DNA from: Parahaliea mediterranea
Lineage (GTDB): Bacteria; Pseudomonadota; Gammaproteobacteria; Pseudomonadales; Halieaceae
DNA: 64,000 nucleotides
NCBI RefSeq assembly: GCF_003402235.1
Contig: NZ_QEWO01000004.1
Coordinates: 248,001 to 312,000 of the forward strand
Direction: 5' to 3'
Shown in pieces: positions 1-8,866 of this stretch. The notes under the pieces are model-generated. The model searched no databases, had not been told where the DNA came from, and saw only the letters and a list, made by a program, of their open reading frames with translations. A program made the translations under genes and the position numbers. The number at the start of each line of letters is the position of its first letter. The stretch's first letter is position 1.

Positions 1-1497
1 GATGGACTGCTCCTTGTTGGTGGCCTTGTCCTTGGCGGACACGTTCAGGATGCCGTTGGCGTCCAGGTCGAAGGTCACCTCGATCTGGGGCATGCCGCGG
101 GGCGCCGGCGGGATGTCCGCCAGGTCGAAGCGACCCAGGGATTTGTTCTGGGACGCCTGCTTGCGCTCACCCTGCACCACATGAATGGTCACGGCGGTCT
201 GGTTGTCTTCCGCGGTGGAGAAGGTCTGCGATTTCTTGGTCGGAATCGTGGTGTTCTTCTCGATCAGCGGGGTCGCCACGCCACCCATGGTTTCGATACC
301 CAGGGTCAGCGGGGTCACGTCCAGCAGCAGCACGTCCTTCACGTCGCCGGACAGCACGGCGCCCTGGATGGCGGCGCCCATGGCCACGGCCTCGTCGGGG
401 TTCACGTCCTTGCGCGGCTCCTTGCCAAAGAAGTCGGCCACCACCTTCTGCACCATCGGCATGCGGGTCTGGCCACCGACCAGGATCACTTCCTGAATCT
501 CGCTGGGGCTCAGGTCGGCGTCTTTCAGGGCCACTTTCACCGGCTCCATGGAGCGCTTGACCAGCTCTTCCACCAACGACTCCAGCTTGGAACGGCTCAG
601 CTTGACCACCAGGTGTTTCGGGCCGGTGGCATCGGCGGTGATATAAGGCAGGTTGACCTCGGTCTGCTGCGAACTGGACAGCTCGATCTTGGCCTTCTCG
701 GCGGCTTCTTTCAGGCGCTGCAGGGCCAGCGGATCGTTGTGCAGGTCGATGCCGCTCTCTTTCTTGAACTCTGCCGCCAGGTACTCGATCAGGCGCATGT
801 CGAAGTCTTCACCACCCAGGAAGGTATCGCCATTGGTGGACAGCACCTCGAACTGGTGCTCGCCGTCCACTTCGGCAATCTCGATGATGGAGATGTCGAA
901 GGTGCCGCCGCCCAGGTCGTAAACCGCCACGGTGCGATCGCCCTTGGCCTTGTCCATGCCATAGGCCAGCGCCGCCGCGGTGGGCTCGTTGATGATGCGC
1001 TTCACTTCCAGGCCGGCGATTTTGCCGGCGTCCTTGGTGGCCTGGCGCTGGGAGTCGTTGAAGTAGGCCGGCACGGTGATTACCGCGGCGTCGACCTTCT
1101 CGCCCAGGTATTCCTCGGCGGTTTTCTTCATCTTGCGCAGGACTTCAGCGGACACCTGGGGCGGTGCCATCTTGTTGTCCTTCACCTGTACCCAGGCGTC
1201 GCCGTTGTCGGCCTCGATGATCTTGTAGGGGACCATCTTGATGTCTTTCTGAACCACATCGTCCTTGAACTTGCGGCCGATCAGGCGCTTCACCGCAAAC
1301 AGGGTGTTCTGCGGGTTGGTCACGGCCTGGCGCTTGGCGCTCTGGCCCACCAGAATCTCGCCGTCTTCGGTGTAGGCGACGATGGAAGGCGTGGTGCGAT
1401 CGCCCTCTGAGTTTTCAATGACCTTGGCCGATGTGCCATCCAGCACGGACACACACGAGTTGGTGGTGCCGAGGTCGATACCGATAATCTTGCCCAT
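1..1497 (-). CDS. dnaK: Chaperone DnaK (Hsp70), 3' end cut by window edge
   Basis: This is the cytosolic Hsp70 chaperone that binds exposed hydrophobic peptides in an ATP cycle driven by DnaJ and GrpE. The first 499 codons are present and open without a stop to the window edge, so about 140 residues of the lid domain are missing. The N-terminus reads [19 protein letters not shown], the phosphate-1 motif of the actin-like ATPase. The last residues seen, around [18 protein letters not shown], belong to the substrate-binding beta sandwich. A strong GGAGGAACA ribosome-binding site sits just before the ATG. It lies downstream of grpE on the same strand, as in many Gammaproteobacteria, with dnaJ expected outside the window. 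Confidence 0.98.
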   Translation of the reverse strand, partial: MGKIIGIDLGTTNSCVSVLDGTSAKVIENSEGDRTTPSIVAYTEDGEILVGQSAKRQAVTNPQNTLFAVKRLIGRKFKDDVVQKDIKMVPYKIIEADNGDAWVQVKDNKMAPPQVSAEVLRKMKKTAEEYLGEKVDAAVITVPAYFNDSQRQATKDAGKIAGLEVKRIINEPTAAALAYGMDKAKGDRTVAVYDLGGGTFDISIIEIAEVDGEHQFEVLSTNGDTFLGGEDFDMRLIEYLAAEFKKESGIDLHNDPLALQRLKEAAEKAKIELSSSQQTEVNLPYITADATGPKHLVVKLSRSKLESLVEELVKRSMEPVKVALKDADLSPSEIQEVILVGGQTRMPMVQKVVADFFGKEPRKDVNPDEAVAMGAAIQGAVLSGDVKDVLLLDVTPLTLGIETMGGVATPLIEKNTTIPTKKSQTFSTAEDNQTAVTIHVVQGERKQASQNKSLGRFDLADIPPAPRGMPQIEVTFDLDANGILNVSAKDKATNKEQSI

Positions 1498-1552
1498 GGT
1501 TGTTCCTCCTTCAATGGCCAGCTCTGCCGGCCATGTTCAATGCGATGTTCTC

Positions 1553-1581
1553 TATATTGGCGCTAGTTGGTGCTTTTCAAG
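1553..1581 (-). promoter_or_regulatory. Sigma-32-like heat-shock promoter for dnaK
   Basis: In the grpE-dnaK gap the minus strand carries CTTGAAA (1575-1581), identical to the sigma-32 -35 consensus. After 12 nt it carries CGCCAATATA (1553-1562), a looser match to the CCCCATNT -10 element. It would give dnaK its own heat-inducible start in addition to read-through from grpE. The -10 is imperfect, so this is a moderate call. Confidence 0.55.
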
Positions 1582-1593
1582 GGGCGCTGGCTG

Positions 1594-2199
1594 CTAGCTG
1601 GCCGCCTTGCTCACCATCACCATGGCCGGGCGCACCAGCCGCTCGTTCAGGGTGTAGCCCTTTTGCATCACGGCAATCACCGTGTTGGGCTCCACGTCGG
1701 GGTTCTCCACCATGCTCATGGCCTGGTGCAGCTGCGGGTCGAAGGGCTCGCCCTGGGGGTCTACGGCGACAATGTTGAAGCGCTTCAAGGCGTCTTGCAG
1801 GCTCTTCAGGGTCAGCTCCACGCCCTCGGCGATGGCCTTCACCTGGGCTTCGTCGCCCGCGGCGGATTCCAGCGCGCGCTCCAGGTTGTCCACCACCGGC
1901 AGCAGTTCCCGGGCGAAACCTTCCAAGGCAAATTTGCGGGCCTTTTCCACGTCCAGCTCGGCGCGGCGCTTGGCGTTCTGGGCCTCGGCCTGGGCGCGCA
2001 GGGCCACATCCTTGAGCTGGGCCACCTCGTCCTGCAGTTGGGCGAGCGGGTCATCCTCGGCGGCAGCTTCGGCCACCTCAGCCTCCGGGGCTTGCTCCGG
2101 CTCGGCGGCAGCGGCCGCGTCTTCCACAGACTCAGGGGAACTTTCCGGGGCCTCTGCCGCCGGTTCGATATCAGGCTGTTTCGGGTCTTTCTCGGCCAC
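1594..2199 (-). CDS. grpE: Nucleotide exchange factor GrpE
   Basis: GrpE is the dimeric exchange factor that releases ADP from DnaK. The 201-residue product has a long acidic, alanine- and glutamate-rich N-terminal tail (about residues 1-50). A coiled coil follows (about 50-110, [24 protein letters not shown]). The C-terminal beta domain holds the family stretch [21 protein letters not shown] and the ending [14 protein letters not shown]. The length is normal. It lies between hrcA and dnaK on the same strand, about 100 nt before dnaK, and is preceded by a very good sigma-32-type promoter at 2287-2314. Confidence 0.97.
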   Translation of the reverse strand: MAEKDPKQPDIEPAAEAPESSPESVEDAAAAAEPEQAPEAEVAEAAAEDDPLAQLQDEVAQLKDVALRAQAEAQNAKRRAELDVEKARKFALEGFARELLPVVDNLERALESAAGDEAQVKAIAEGVELTLKSLQDALKRFNIVAVDPQGEPFDPQLHQAMSMVENPDVEPNTVIAVMQKGYTLNERLVRPAMVMVSKAAS

Positions 2200-2286
2200 G
2201 ATCTCACTCCAATACTGGCATTTTCGTTACAAATAGCTGCCACAGGCGGCATATGCGGCCACCCGCGCACGGGGATCTCGCAGTGA

Positions 2287-2314
2287 ATGTGGGGCCGGCT
2301 CGGGGGAATTCAAG
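2287..2314 (-). promoter_or_regulatory. Sigma-32 promoter upstream of grpE
   Basis: On the minus strand CTTGAA (2309-2314) is followed after 14 nt by CCCCACAT (2287-2294). This closely matches the sigma-32 consensus CTTGAA-N13/14-CCCCATNT. It lies about 90 nt before the grpE start and just past the hrcA stop, so it should drive heat-inducible grpE-dnaK transcription. Confidence 0.75.
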
Positions 2315-2329
2315 GGCCGGCGGGTGGAC

Positions 2330-3367
2330 TCAGTGGGCCAGGGCCGACGACAGCAGGCGGGCGGTCACATCCACAATGGGTATGACCCGCTCGTAGGCCA
2401 TGCGGGTGGGGCCAATGACCCCCAGCACGCCCAGGGTGCGGGCGCCGTCGCCATAGGGAGCGGTAATCACGCTGTAGTCGCCAAACACTTCGTAACCCGC
2501 CTCTTCGCCGATGAAGATCTGCACCCCCTCGGCCCGGGAGCAGCGCTCCAGCAGGTGCAGCAGGTCCTTCTTCTGCTCGAAGGCGTCGAACAGCTCCCGC
2601 AGGCGGGTGAGCTCCTGTGCCGTGGCGTTGCCCAGCAACCGCGACTCGCCGGCCACCAGGTAGTCATCGTCATCGCCCTCTTCCTGGTCCAGCGCCTGGC
2701 TGGCCAGATCCAGGGCCGCCTGCAGGTAAGTATCGATGCGCGAGCGGGCCTCTTCCATCTCCCGCAGAATGCCCTCCTGCACCAGCGACAGGGCCTGGCC
2801 GGCAAAGCGCCGGTTGACCAGCTGGGCCGCCTCCCGCAGCTCCTTTTCGCTGAAGGGGCGCTGGGTGTGGATGATGCGGTTTTGCACCTCGCGCTCGTTC
2901 ACCACCAGAATCACCAGCACCCGGTTACCGGACAGGGGCAAAAACTCCACCTGCCGCAGCTGGTTGGCCTCGGGCCGGGGCACGGTGATCAGCCCCGCGT
3001 GGGCGGTGATAGACGACACCAGGTTGGACGCCGACTGCACCAGTTCACCGGCGGGGCGATCCGGGTTCAGCTCTTCGCGCAGGATGCGAATGGCCTCACT
3101 CTCCAGCGGCTGCACCTGCAGCAGCTGGTCGACAAACAGCCGGTAGCCAGCGGCGGTGGGTACCCGGCCGGCAGAGGTGTGGGGCGAGTGCAGAAAGCCG
3201 CGCTCTTCCAAATCGGACATGACATTGCGCACCGTGGCGGCGCTAACTGGCAGGCCGGCTTCTTCCAGCAGGGTGCGCGAGCCCACCGGCTGGCCGTCGC
3301 GGATGTGCCGCTGCACCAGGGCTCGCAACAGGGTGCGCGCGCGTTCGGAAAGTTCGGGGGCTGCCAT
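2330..3367 (-). CDS. hrcA: Heat-inducible transcription repressor HrcA
   Basis: HrcA is a dimeric repressor that binds CIRCE inverted repeats in front of heat-shock genes. The 345-residue protein starts with a winged-helix domain (about residues 1-80) with the family stretches QPVGSRTLLEE and SAATVRNVMSDLEERGFL followed by SAGRVPTAAGYR. A GAF-like central and C-terminal region follows. It sits directly upstream of grpE and dnaK, its usual partners. HrcA is patchily distributed in Gammaproteobacteria. No CIRCE element could be found near hrcA, grpE or dnaK, so its target here is unclear. The Shine-Dalgarno sequence (GAGATGG) is weak. Confidence 0.96.
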   Translation of the reverse strand: MAAPELSERARTLLRALVQRHIRDGQPVGSRTLLEEAGLPVSAATVRNVMSDLEERGFLHSPHTSAGRVPTAAGYRLFVDQLLQVQPLESEAIRILREELNPDRPAGELVQSASNLVSSITAHAGLITVPRPEANQLRQVEFLPLSGNRVLVILVVNEREVQNRIIHTQRPFSEKELREAAQLVNRRFAGQALSLVQEGILREMEEARSRIDTYLQAALDLASQALDQEEGDDDDYLVAGESRLLGNATAQELTRLRELFDAFEQKKDLLHLLERCSRAEGVQIFIGEEAGYEVFGDYSVITAPYGDGARTLGVLGVIGPTRMAYERVIPIVDVTARLLSSALAH

Positions 3368-3393
3368 ACCATCTCACTGTCGGTTTCTGGCGT

Positions 3394-3422
3394 TTTGTAT
3401 CACAGGGCCGGGCTTTCACCAA
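3394..3422 (-). promoter_or_regulatory. Possible sigma-70 promoter for hrcA
   Basis: The minus strand has TTGGTG (3417-3422), a 17-nt spacer, then TACAAA (3394-3399), 27 nt before the hrcA start. Spacing is ideal but both boxes deviate from consensus, so this is a candidate only. Confidence 0.35.
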
Positions 3423-3543
3423 ATGGGCCCCGCGCCACTGCCCACCCGTTCGAAAAATCGACACATGCGGGCGGCGGGCGGTTCCCGCCGGGCCGGCAAC
3501 GCGTTATAACAGGCAGCATCTTTGGCCAGGGCACTACAGGCAC

Positions 3544-5205
3544 ATGCTCACCCATATCAGCATCCAGAATTACACCATCGTCGAGACGCTGGAGATGGAA
3601 TTCAGCGGCGGCATGACGGTTATCACTGGCGAGACCGGCGCGGGCAAGTCCATCATGCTGGACGCCCTCGGCCTGTGCCTGGGCGACCGGGCCGACCCCA
3701 AGGCGGTGCGCCACGGCCAGGACCGGGCCGACATCACAGCCTGCTTTGACCTCAGCGACAACCCGGCCGCCCGCGACTGGCTGGGCCGCCGCGACCTGCT
3801 GCAGGGCGACGAGTGCCTGCTGCGCCGGGTGGTGACCGCCGAGGGGCGCAGCCGCGCCTACATCAACGGCAGCGCCAGCACCGTGCAGGACTGCGCCGAA
3901 CTGGGCGGCCTGCTGATCGACATCCACAGCCAGCACGCCCACCAGTCGCTGCTGCGCAAGGGCGTGCAGCGGCAGTTGCTGGATGCCTTCGCCGGCCAGC
4001 GCGACCTGGCCCGCAGCGTAGAGAAAACCGCCTCTGACTGGCTGCGCCAGCAGCGCGAGCTTGAGCTGCTGACCGGCGCCCGCGACGAGCAGACCGCCCG
4101 CGCCCAGCTGCTGGCCTACCAGGTGGAAGAGCTGGACGCCCTGGCCCTGCAGGAGGGTGAGCTGGCGGAACTGGAGGCGGAGCTGAAGCAACTGGCCAAT
4201 GCCGAGGACATCCTGCGCAGCGCCCACCAGGCCCTGGAGCTGTGCGAAGAACTGGACAGCGGCAGCCGCCGCGCCCTGCACCTGATGGAAGACGATGCCC
4301 ACACCAGCCGCGCCGCCCACAACGCCCTCGAACTGCTGGACTCCGCCGCCATCCAGTTGCAGGAGGCCCGCACGGAAATCCAGCACCACATCGACGGGGT
4401 GGAAGTGAACCCCGAGCGCCTGCAGGACGTGGAGCGCCGGCTGGAGGCCATCTACGACATTGCCCGCAAGCATCGGGTGCAGCCGGAGAACCTGGCCGAG
4501 CTGCACACCCAGCTGGCAGAGGAGGCCAGCACCCTGGCCGGCGGTGGCGCCCGCATTGAGGAGTTGGAACACAGCCTGGCGGAATTGCTGGCGCGCTACG
4601 AGAGCGAAGCGGCCAAGCTGTCCAAACAGCGCGCCAGCGCCGCCCGCAAGCTGGAAAAAGAGGCCGGCAAGGTGCTGGCCACCCTGGCCATGGAGCACTG
4701 CCGCTTCGAGATTGCCCTGGCCCGCCGGGACGGCAGCGCGCCCCACCCTCAGGGCCGGGAAGAGGTGGAACTGCTGATCAGCACCAACCCCGGCAGCCCG
4801 GCCCAGCCCCTGGCCAAGATCGCCTCCGGCGGGGAGTTGTCGCGCATCAGCCTGGCGGTGCAGGTGGTTACCGCCAGCTCAAGCGCCCTGCCCTGCATGG
4901 TGTTCGACGAGGTGGACGTGGGTATTGGCGGCGCGGTGGCCGAGGTGGTGGGCCGCCTGCTGCGCAGGCTGGCGGCAAACACCCAGGTGCTGTGCGTCAC
5001 TCACCTGCCCCAGGTGGCGTCGCAGGGACACCAGCACCTGCAGGTGACCAAGGTCAGCAGCAAACAGTCGGCGCACACGCAGATGTCGCGCCTGGATGGC
5101 GAGCAGCGCACCGAGGAAGTGGCGCGCATGCTGGGCGGTGTGAAGATGACCGAGCAGACCCTGGCTCACGCGCGGGAAATGCTGGCCCAGGCCGAGGCAG
5201 GCTGA
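3544..5205 (+). CDS. recN: DNA repair protein RecN
   Basis: RecN is an SMC-like ATPase that acts in double-strand-break repair. The 553-residue protein begins MLTHISIQNYTIVETLEMEF and has Walker A GETGAGKS at residues 29-36. A long central coiled coil follows (about 160-370), then the ABC signature ASGGELSRISLAVQV and Walker B VFDEVDVGIGG. Length is normal. It is divergent from hrcA, an arrangement common in Gammaproteobacteria. I looked for a LexA box (CTG-N10-CAG) in the 176-nt intergenic region and did not find a convincing one, although recN is SOS-regulated in E. coli. Confidence 0.98.
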   Translation: MLTHISIQNYTIVETLEMEFSGGMTVITGETGAGKSIMLDALGLCLGDRADPKAVRHGQDRADITACFDLSDNPAARDWLGRRDLLQGDECLLRRVVTAEGRSRAYINGSASTVQDCAELGGLLIDIHSQHAHQSLLRKGVQRQLLDAFAGQRDLARSVEKTASDWLRQQRELELLTGARDEQTARAQLLAYQVEELDALALQEGELAELEAELKQLANAEDILRSAHQALELCEELDSGSRRALHLMEDDAHTSRAAHNALELLDSAAIQLQEARTEIQHHIDGVEVNPERLQDVERRLEAIYDIARKHRVQPENLAELHTQLAEEASTLAGGGARIEELEHSLAELLARYESEAAKLSKQRASAARKLEKEAGKVLATLAMEHCRFEIALARRDGSAPHPQGREEVELLISTNPGSPAQPLAKIASGGELSRISLAVQVVTASSSALPCMVFDEVDVGIGGAVAEVVGRLLRRLAANTQVLCVTHLPQVASQGHQHLQVTKVSSKQSAHTQMSRLDGEQRTEEVARMLGGVKMTEQTLAHAREMLAQAEAG

Positions 5206-5224
5206 GCCCGCCACACCCCAGTCA

Positions 5225-5257
5225 GGCGGCTGCGCGCCCCCCCAGCGCGCAGCCGCC
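5225..5257 (+). terminator. Strong GC-rich hairpin between recN and the convergent SDR gene
   Basis: A perfect 13-bp stem (GGCGGCTGCGCGC with its complement) closes a 7-nt loop beginning 20 nt after the recN stop. The following ATCTTCCCCTT is pyrimidine-rich but not a clean U tract. It probably terminates recN and may also act on the convergent SDR transcript. Confidence 0.6.
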
Positions 5258-5307
5258 ATCTTCCCCTTAAACGAACATCATCAAGCGGGTTAGCTGTGCC
5301 CAGGCAC

Positions 5308-6192
5308 CTAGCCGTGCAGGCCCGCCTCGATGGGGCACTCCCCGCGCGCCAGCTTGCGGGCGCGCTCCACCAGGGTTTCCTCCATCGCCTCGCGGCCAAT
5401 CATGATCACGAAATCGCCTTTCTTCAGGCCGTCCAGGGCAAACTCGGCCAGCTCGTCCAAATCCTGCACGGGCAAATCGACGCCGATGGCCTTCATGCCT
5501 TCCATGAACTCGTCAAAGGTCATTTCGCCACCGGCGGGCACCGGTTTTTCGCGGGCCAGCTCCGCTGGGCGGTTGCGGCGGGTAGTCCAGATGCCGGTGG
5601 GCAGGATGCCGCCAGAGGGGTAGAAAATGCTGGCGCGCAGCTTGCTCTGCTGGCCCACCAGTTGTGCGTTCAGGCACTCGGTAATGATGGACACGCCGGC
5701 CTTGCTTGATGCGTACACGGACTGGTCTGCCAGCGGCGAAATGCCGCCGTCACCGGAGCTGGTGTTCATGATGATGCCCTCTTCGCCGGATTCGAGCATG
5801 CGCGGCACAAAGGCCTGGATGCCGTGGGCCACGCCGCGGACATTCACCCCGTGCACCCACAGCCAGTCGTTCGGGGTGGTGTCCCACACGTTGGCGTTGG
5901 TGACAGAAACCCCGGCGTTGTTGCACAGCACATGGCAGGCGCCGAATTCATCGAACACGGCATCCGCCAGGGCGTTGACCGATTCGGGCTTGGAAACGTC
6001 GGTGACGATGGCGCGAATCACCGCGCCGGCAACCTCGCCGGCCAGCTCCGCCGCGGTGGCCTCCAGCGCCGGGGCCTCCACATCCGACAGCACAACCTTC
6101 GCCCCCTGCTTGAGGAAGGCGCGGGCGAGTGATTTGCCCACACCGCTGGCGCCACCGGTCACTACGGCCACTTTGTTATTGAAATCCTGCAT
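5308..6192 (-). CDS. SDR family NAD(P)-dependent oxidoreductase
   Basis: This is a 294-residue classical short-chain dehydrogenase/reductase. The start MQDFNNKVAVVTGG was chosen because AGGAGTG lies just upstream; the reading frame is open farther 5' but runs through the P450 gene on the same strand. It has the cofactor motif TGGASGVG (about residues 13-20), NNAG, a catalytic serine in TSSGDGG and YASSK. An acidic residue after beta-2 (LSDVEAP) suggests NAD preference. It lies 56 nt behind the P450 gene on the same strand, so it may oxidise an alcohol made by the P450. The substrate is unknown. Confidence 0.9.
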   Translation of the reverse strand: MQDFNNKVAVVTGGASGVGKSLARAFLKQGAKVVLSDVEAPALEATAAELAGEVAGAVIRAIVTDVSKPESVNALADAVFDEFGACHVLCNNAGVSVTNANVWDTTPNDWLWVHGVNVRGVAHGIQAFVPRMLESGEEGIIMNTSSGDGGISPLADQSVYASSKAGVSIITECLNAQLVGQQSKLRASIFYPSGGILPTGIWTTRRNRPAELAREKPVPAGGEMTFDEFMEGMKAIGVDLPVQDLDELAEFALDGLKKGDFVIMIGREAMEETLVERARKLARGECPIEAGLHG

Positions 6193-6248
6193 GCTGCACT
6201 CCTGTGGTTGTCTTATCAATGCGTCGTTGCGTTGGTTCGGCGCTGGCC

Positions 6249-7499
6249 CTAGAGGTTGGTTTTCACCCACAGGGACTTGAACACCACCGCGTTGTGATCG
6301 CTGCCGTCGCGCTCGGGCTCGCCGTCCAGCGCCAGGTTCGGGAAGCGCTTGAACAGCTCGCACATGGTCAGGTACAGCTGGCGCTTGGCCAGGGCCGCGC
6401 CAATGCAGTAGCGGGGGCCGTAGCCAAACAGCACGTCCGGGTTGAACTCGCGCTGCACGTCGAACTGCTCTGGGTTGCTGTAATAGGCCGGGTCGCGGTC
6501 TTTCAGGTGCGGCATCAGCAGTACCATCTGGCCCTTGCGAATCTGCTGGCCCAGCAGCTCCATATCCTCGGGCGCGTAGCGCGCAAAGCCCATCTTGGAC
6601 TGGGTGGACCAGCGCATGATTTCGCTGAAGGCGTTGGAGAAGGCATCCGGCGAGGCCAGCGCGGCGGGTATCTGGTCGCGGTGCTTGAGAAGGGAATACA
6701 CCGACCACTGCTGGGCCACCAGGGTGGTGTCGGCACCGGCGCCGATCAGGGCCAGAATCAGGGTGACGATGTCCCAGTCGGTGAACTTGTCGTTCTCGGC
6801 TTCAATTTTCAGCAGCACGCTGAGGAAGTCATCGTCCTGCCCCGGGTCGGCCCGGCGCTCGGCGATCACCCGGTGCAGTATCTCAATCGCGCGGTTGCTG
6901 TCCTGCCGGGCGGCCTCGCGGCGCTCATCGGAAATGGTGGGGTTCCAGGTTTCGGTAAAGCTCAGCACCACCCGCTCAATCTCGGGCCAGTAGCGCTCGG
7001 GCACGCCCACCATGCGGCTGATGGAGATAAAGGGAATACGGCTGGCGATTTTGTCGATGTAGTCGAACCGCTCCACCTGGCCCAGCTCGTCGAACAGCTT
7101 TTCCACATCCGGCTTGATGCGCCGCTGGATCTCGTCCACCACGTTGCGCGAGAACGCCGGCGATACCACCTTGCGAATCAGCCGGTGATGGTCGTGGTCG
7201 GCCAGCAGGCTGTGGCCGATCATGGCGCGCTCAAAGTTGCTCCACTGGTCTTCCGGCGGGCGCGGCGGTGCAAACTCCCAGTCGTAGAAATCCGAGGACA
7301 GATACTCCCGCCGCCAGCAGTCCATGATGTCCGGCATACGGGTCATGATCCAGGCCTGCCAGGGGGCGTACCACACCAGCGGGCCGCGGCTGGCCAGGGC
7401 CAGGCACTGGGGAATGGGGTCGCTGAGGTAGGCTTCGGAAGAAGGGTCAAACAGCGCTTCGATGGGGGTGTTGTTATTGGCTTCGGTGGCAGCGTTCAT
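6249..7499 (-). CDS. Cytochrome P450
   Basis: This soluble bacterial class I P450 has 416 residues from the chosen start MNAATEANNN, which is preceded by GAGGAGCGAGG. It shows the oxygen-binding I-helix motif AGADTT (residues 254-259), the ExxR motif EIMR (293-296) and the haem-ligand loop FGYGPRYCIG with Cys365. Length and motifs are complete. No ferredoxin or ferredoxin reductase gene is adjacent, so redox partners must be encoded elsewhere. It is followed by an SDR gene, and the neighbourhood suggests terpenoid or steroid hydroxylation, though the substrate cannot be read from sequence. Its promoter overlaps a palindrome at 7531-7556, suggesting repressor control. Confidence 0.95.
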   Translation of the reverse strand: MNAATEANNNTPIEALFDPSSEAYLSDPIPQCLALASRGPLVWYAPWQAWIMTRMPDIMDCWRREYLSSDFYDWEFAPPRPPEDQWSNFERAMIGHSLLADHDHHRLIRKVVSPAFSRNVVDEIQRRIKPDVEKLFDELGQVERFDYIDKIASRIPFISISRMVGVPERYWPEIERVVLSFTETWNPTISDERREAARQDSNRAIEILHRVIAERRADPGQDDDFLSVLLKIEAENDKFTDWDIVTLILALIGAGADTTLVAQQWSVYSLLKHRDQIPAALASPDAFSNAFSEIMRWSTQSKMGFARYAPEDMELLGQQIRKGQMVLLMPHLKDRDPAYYSNPEQFDVQREFNPDVLFGYGPRYCIGAALAKRQLYLTMCELFKRFPNLALDGEPERDGSDHNAVVFKSLWVKTNL

Positions 7500-7530
7500 G
7501 GCCTCGCTCCTCGGGCGATCACTCGACCAG

Positions 7531-7563
7531 CACAAATATACATATGTGCATTTTTGCTCACAA
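7531..7563 (-). promoter_or_regulatory. P450 promoter overlapped by an inverted repeat
   Basis: On the minus strand TTGTGA (7558-7563) and TATATT (7535-7540) are separated by 17 nt, a credible sigma-70 promoter. A 26-bp inverted repeat at 7531-7556, with a perfect ACATATGT core and 10 of 13 matching pairs, covers the spacer and -10. That is typical of TetR/MarR-type repression. The regulator is not encoded next to it. Confidence 0.5.
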
Positions 7564-7755
7564 GTTTACTTTTATTAATCTGCCGACAGGGGCCACTCAA
7601 CTGCCCGCGGGCAAACCGCCGCGCACAACGACGCATCCCGGCCGGGGCCGGGATGCGGTGAAGGATTCAGGGCGATGCTGCGGGGCGGTGCGCGAAGCTC
7701 CGATGGAAGACGAAGCTCCGGTGCAGGCGGGCTTTAGTAAAGCACGGGGCTTTTT

Positions 7756-7830
7756 TGAAAAGCAGCTTCGTGAAAAGCAGCTTTGCGAAAAGCCGCTCTG
7801 TGAATAGCCGTTATATGAAAAGCAGCGCTT
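7756..7830. repeat. Five tandem 15-bp imperfect repeats downstream of fur
   Basis: Five consecutive 15-bp units run from 7756 to 7830, consensus TGAAAAGCAGCTTTG. The first, second and fifth are closest; the third and fourth are more diverged. Each unit holds a small inverted repeat (AAGC/GCTT). They lie in the 361-bp gap between the fur stop and the P450 start and just beyond the fur stop, so they could act as a series of weak terminators for fur. No gene is seen in the rest of the gap apart from the P450 promoter. Confidence 0.75.
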
Positions 7831-7860
7831 CGGCGGCGGGCCCGCGCGGTTTGACGCGGC

Positions 7861-8280
7861 TTACTTGTCGCCGGCCTTGCGCACGTAGAGCACCAGGGAG
7901 TGATCCACCAGTTCAAAGCCGTGCTGGGCGGCTATTTCCTTCTGGCGCTGCTCGATCACTTCGTCGTGAAACTCCACCACCTCGCCACTGTTCACACAGA
8001 CCATGTGATCGTGATGGTCGCCCCGCGCCAGCTCGAAGACCGAGTGGCCGGTCTCAAAATTGTGGCGGGTAACCAGGCCCGCGGTCTCGAACTGGGTGAG
8101 CACCCGGTACACGGTGGCAAGGCCAACATCCTCACCCGCATCCAGCAGGGCGCGATACACATCCTCGGCGCTGAGATGCTCGGCACTGTCACCGGTAGAC
8201 TCCAGGATTTGCAGGATTTTTACACGGGGCAGGGTAACTTTGAGGCCTGCTTTGCGCAGTTCCTGATTCTCTACGGCCAT
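7861..8280 (-). CDS. fur: Ferric uptake regulator Fur
   Basis: Fur is an Fe(II)-responsive dimeric repressor of iron-uptake genes. The 139-residue protein has the winged-helix domain with HLSAEDVYRALLDAGEDVGLATVYRVL and the metal-site segment HHDHMVC at residues 89-95. The CxxC zinc motif of E. coli Fur is reduced to a single cysteine (CVNS), as in Pseudomonas Fur, so structural zinc binding through a Cys pair is not expected. It is divergent from bamE, a conserved gammaproteobacterial arrangement. The divergent 74-bp region has TATGAT (8314-8319), a likely -10 for bamE. Confidence 0.98.
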   Translation of the reverse strand: MAVENQELRKAGLKVTLPRVKILQILESTGDSAEHLSAEDVYRALLDAGEDVGLATVYRVLTQFETAGLVTRHNFETGHSVFELARGDHHDHMVCVNSGEVVEFHDEVIEQRQKEIAAQHGFELVDHSLVLYVRKAGDK

Positions 8281-8354
8281 GGGGGAGGGGTTCTCGTTGC
8301 GTTGCGGTGGGGGTATGATGCCACCCCTGTTACTGAAGTGGAAGTTTAGACCCT

Positions 8355-8792
8355 ATGCGCAGCCTTTTCCTCCTGCTGATTGCCATTTCCCTGAGCGGTT
8401 GCGGCGCCCTGGGCTTCCCCGGCGTGTACAAAATCGACGTTGAACAGGGCAACCTGGTAAATCAGGAGATGGTGGATCAGCTGCAGCCGGGCATGAGCCG
8501 CCGCCAGGTGCGCTTCATCCTCGGCACCCCGCTGGTGGAAGACCCCTTCAACCAGAGCCGCTGGGATTACCCCTACGTGCTGCGCAACGGCACCGAGGTG
8601 ATCCGCCAGGCCCAGATGACCGTGCATTTTGACGGTGACCGCCTGGTGAACGTGACCGGCGACTACCTGCCCGCCTGGGCCGGTGGCACCCCCGCCGCTG
8701 GCGCCGAATCAGCCGCCGAAGCGAATTCGGACAATAGCAGCGACGACGCAAGCGACAACACCGATTCAGGCGACGGCGACAGCCAGGGCTGA
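8355..8792 (+). CDS. bamE: Outer membrane assembly lipoprotein BamE (SmpA/OmlA)
   Basis: BamE is a lipoprotein of the BAM complex that inserts beta-barrel proteins into the outer membrane. The 145-residue precursor has a signal peptide and lipobox LSGC with Cys16 as the lipidation site. The conserved SmpA/OmlA core follows (IDVEQGNLVNQEMVDQLQPGMS, then RFILGTPLVEDPF and RWDYPYVL). The last about 35 residues are a low-complexity Ala/Ser/Asp-rich tail not needed for the fold. It is divergent from fur, as usual. Confidence 0.97.
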   Translation: MRSLFLLLIAISLSGCGALGFPGVYKIDVEQGNLVNQEMVDQLQPGMSRRQVRFILGTPLVEDPFNQSRWDYPYVLRNGTEVIRQAQMTVHFDGDRLVNVTGDYLPAWAGGTPAAGAESAAEANSDNSSDDASDNTDSGDGDSQG

Positions 8793-8866
8793 GCCAGTCT
8801 CTCTACTTGCTACTCTCTATCAGTAGCGCCCTGCCCGCTTCTATTTATAAAGAATCTTGATCCGCG

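Noticed and set aside
3368-3543. LexA (SOS) box before recN
   Set aside because: No CTG-N10-CAG site of reasonable quality could be found in the intergenic region.
6193-6708. N-terminal extension of the SDR frame through the P450 gene
   Set aside because: It overlaps the P450 on the same strand; the SDR has a good internal start with AGGAGTG.
7544-7807. Plus-strand frame encoding repeated EKQLREKQLCEKPLCE-like peptide
   Set aside because: The peptide repeat is just the translation of the 15-bp DNA repeats; no start signal or homology.
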